45,376 nucleotides of DNA from Actinomycetes bacterium. Lineage in GTDB: Bacteria; Actinomycetota; Acidimicrobiia; Acidimicrobiales; JAKAOS01. Shown one piece after another: positions 43,725-45,376 of the stretch (its first letter is position 1; each line of letters starts with the position of its first letter). The notes under the pieces were generated by a model. That model was not told the DNA's origin, ran no database searches, and worked only from the letters and a program-made list of their open reading frames with translations. A program made the translations under genes and the position numbers. The stretch is taken from contig JAJYPS010000006.1 in assembly GCA_021795215.1 (NCBI GenBank), forward strand, positions 1 to 45,376, read 5' to 3'.

Positions 43725-45376
43725 ATGCCTGTGACCAGCGAAGCGTGGAGTAGGGGTTGGCCTGTGCTGCGACAGCTGACGGGCGGGGATCGCTACGGGA
43801 GGGGTAGTGCAGCCCAGTCCCGGCGCTCCAGGCGGTTGTCCCCGCGTACGGCGGCTGCGACGAGAGTGGTCAAGTCGGTGTGCCCCTACTGCGCAGTCGG
43901 CTGCGGGCAGGACGTGTACGTGCAAGACGGCAAGGTGACCCAGATCGAAGGGGACGCGGACAGCCCGATCTCGCGGGGAAGGCTCTGTCCCAAGGGCTCC
44001 GCCAGCCTCCAGCTGACCACCGGTGAGGCCCGCGGCCGCCACGTCCTCTACCGGCGCCCGGGTGGCACCGATTGGGAGCGGCTCGAGCTGGACAAGGCAA
44101 TGGCGATGGTGGCGGACCGGGTGGTGAAGACGAGGAGGGACACCTGGGAGTGGGAGTCCGAGGGGGCGAGGGTCCGCCGGACGCTCGGGATAGCGAGCCT
44201 GGGGGGGGCGACACTGGACAACGAGGAGAACTATCTCCTGAAGAAGCTGTTCACCGCCCTGGGCGCCATCCAGATCGAGAACCAGGCCCGAATATGACAC
44301 TCCTCCACCGTGCCCAGTTTGGGCACATCGTTTGGTAGGGGGGGAGCGACCAGCTTCCAGCAGGACCTGGCGAACTCGGACTGCATCCTGATCGAAGGGT
44401 CCAACATGGCCGAGTGCCATCCGGTCGGCTTCCAATGGGTGATGGAGGCCAAGGCGCGGGGGGCGAAGGTGATACACGTGGACCCTCGGTTCACGAGGAC
44501 CAGCGCGGTAGCCGACATCCACGTGCCGCTGCGGGCGGGGTCCGACATCGCATTCCTCGGCGGCCTGGTGAACTACGTGATCCAACGGGAAGCGTTCTTC
44601 CGCGAGTACGTGGTGTCCTACACGAACGCTCCGGTGATCCTCCGAGAGGACTTCGGCGACACGGAGGATCTGGACGGCGTGTTCTCGGGACTGGACACCG
44701 AGAAGGGAACGTACGACACCGAGACCTGGCAGTACGAGGGAACGGAGGTGTCTTCCGCAGCCGGCCAACGTGAGGAGCAGGCGACGGACCGCAGGGAAGC
44801 TGCCGGCTCCGGCGGCGACGCCGACGAAGGGGGCCATCGAGGGCAGGTACGACACTCGGCCCGGGGCGAGTCGCACGGGTCGGGCGGTGCGGCGATCAGC
44901 GGCGAAGGGGAGCGGGACGAGACCCTTTCGCATCCCCGGTGCGTGTTCCAGGTTTTGAAGCGGCATTTCGCCCGGTACACGCCGGAGATGGTGGAGCAGA
45001 TATGCGGCGTCTCGCAGCAGCAGTTCCGTGAGGTGGCCGAGGCGCTCGTCGCGAACTCGGGACGGGAGCGGACGTCCGCCTTCTGTTATGCGGTGGGATG
45101 GACTCAGCACACGGTGGGCGTGCAGTACATCAGAACTGCTGCGATCCTGCAGCTTCTCCTGGGCAACATCGGCCGTCCCGGGGGCGGCATAATGGCGTTG
45201 CGGGGACACGCCAGCATTCAGGGTTCGACCGACATCCCGACGCTGTTCAACCTGCTCCCGGGATATATTCCGATGCCTCATGCACAGCTGCATCGGGACC
45301 TCGACTCGCTGGTGTCGGACGACGCCCCCGAGAAGGGGTTCTGGGCCGGGATGAAGGCGTACACGGTGAGCCTTCT
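43725..45376 (+). CDS. Formate dehydrogenase alpha subunit, selenocysteine-containing; UGA (44295-44297) read as Sec; truncated at the window edge
   Basis: VVKSVCPYCAVGCGQDVYVQDGKVTQIEGDADSPISRGRLCPKGSASLQL ... GAIQIENQARI-U-HSSTVPSLGTSFGRGGATSFQQDLANSDCILIEGSNMAECHPVGFQWVMEAKARGAKVIHVDPRFTRTSAVADIHVPLRAGSDIAFLGGLVNYVI ... the same frame stays open to 45376. Confidence 0.94.
44298..44345 (+). promoter_or_regulatory. Bacterial SECIS element downstream of the Sec UGA
   Basis: Perfect hairpin GTGCCCA-GTT-TGGGCAC at 44310-44326, 12 nt after the UGA; possible outer helix CTCCTCC (from 44300) with GGGGGAG (around 44338-44346). Confidence 0.85.

Noticed and set aside
44295-44297. UGA as a nonsense mutation/pseudogene or sequencing error in fdh
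   Set aside because: It falls exactly at the Sec/Cys position, the frame continues unshifted with conserved sequence, and a SECIS-like hairpin follows at the right distance.

Overview
High-GC window, probably actinobacterial (Acidimicrobiia-like by gene content; inference only), with little sign of mobile DNA. From left to right it contains: an envelope/polysaccharide block (flippase-like protein, GT4 glycosyltransferase, secreted GH5 glycosidase, aldose 1-epimerase); a short excisionase/BldC-type HTH gene; a housekeeping block (HIT, PhoH, YbeY, CNNM/CorC, Era, SpoIIE/PP2C phosphatase, transglycosylase, UppS, RecO); a sugar ABC transporter; an enolase-superfamily plus TPP enzyme pair; a GMC oxidoreductase operon; pyrE; an orphan LuxR regulator; a nearly complete hopanoid operon on the minus strand (hpnC-hpnD-hpnE-polyprenyl synthase-shc-hpnG-hpnH) that continues into a divergent ketol-acid-reductoisomerase-like gene and an SDR; and a formate dehydrogenase alpha subunit truncated by the window edge. 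The strongest finding is an in-frame UGA at 44295-44297 in the formate dehydrogenase, followed 12 nt later by a perfect 17-nt hairpin (GTGCCCA-GTT-TGGGCAC). This is a selenocysteine codon with a bacterial SECIS that the ORF track reads as a stop. Other leads: (1) two NAD(P)-dependent oxidoreductases at the end of the hopanoid operon, candidates for the reductive step after ribosylhopane; (2) recurrent short tandem repeats that duplicate the last codons plus stop codon of a gene, twice placing UGA in all three frames; (3) recO with an apparent ATT start; (4) an orphan response regulator lacking the phospho-acceptor Asp; (5) a 52-aa hydrophobic small ORF missing from the ORF track.
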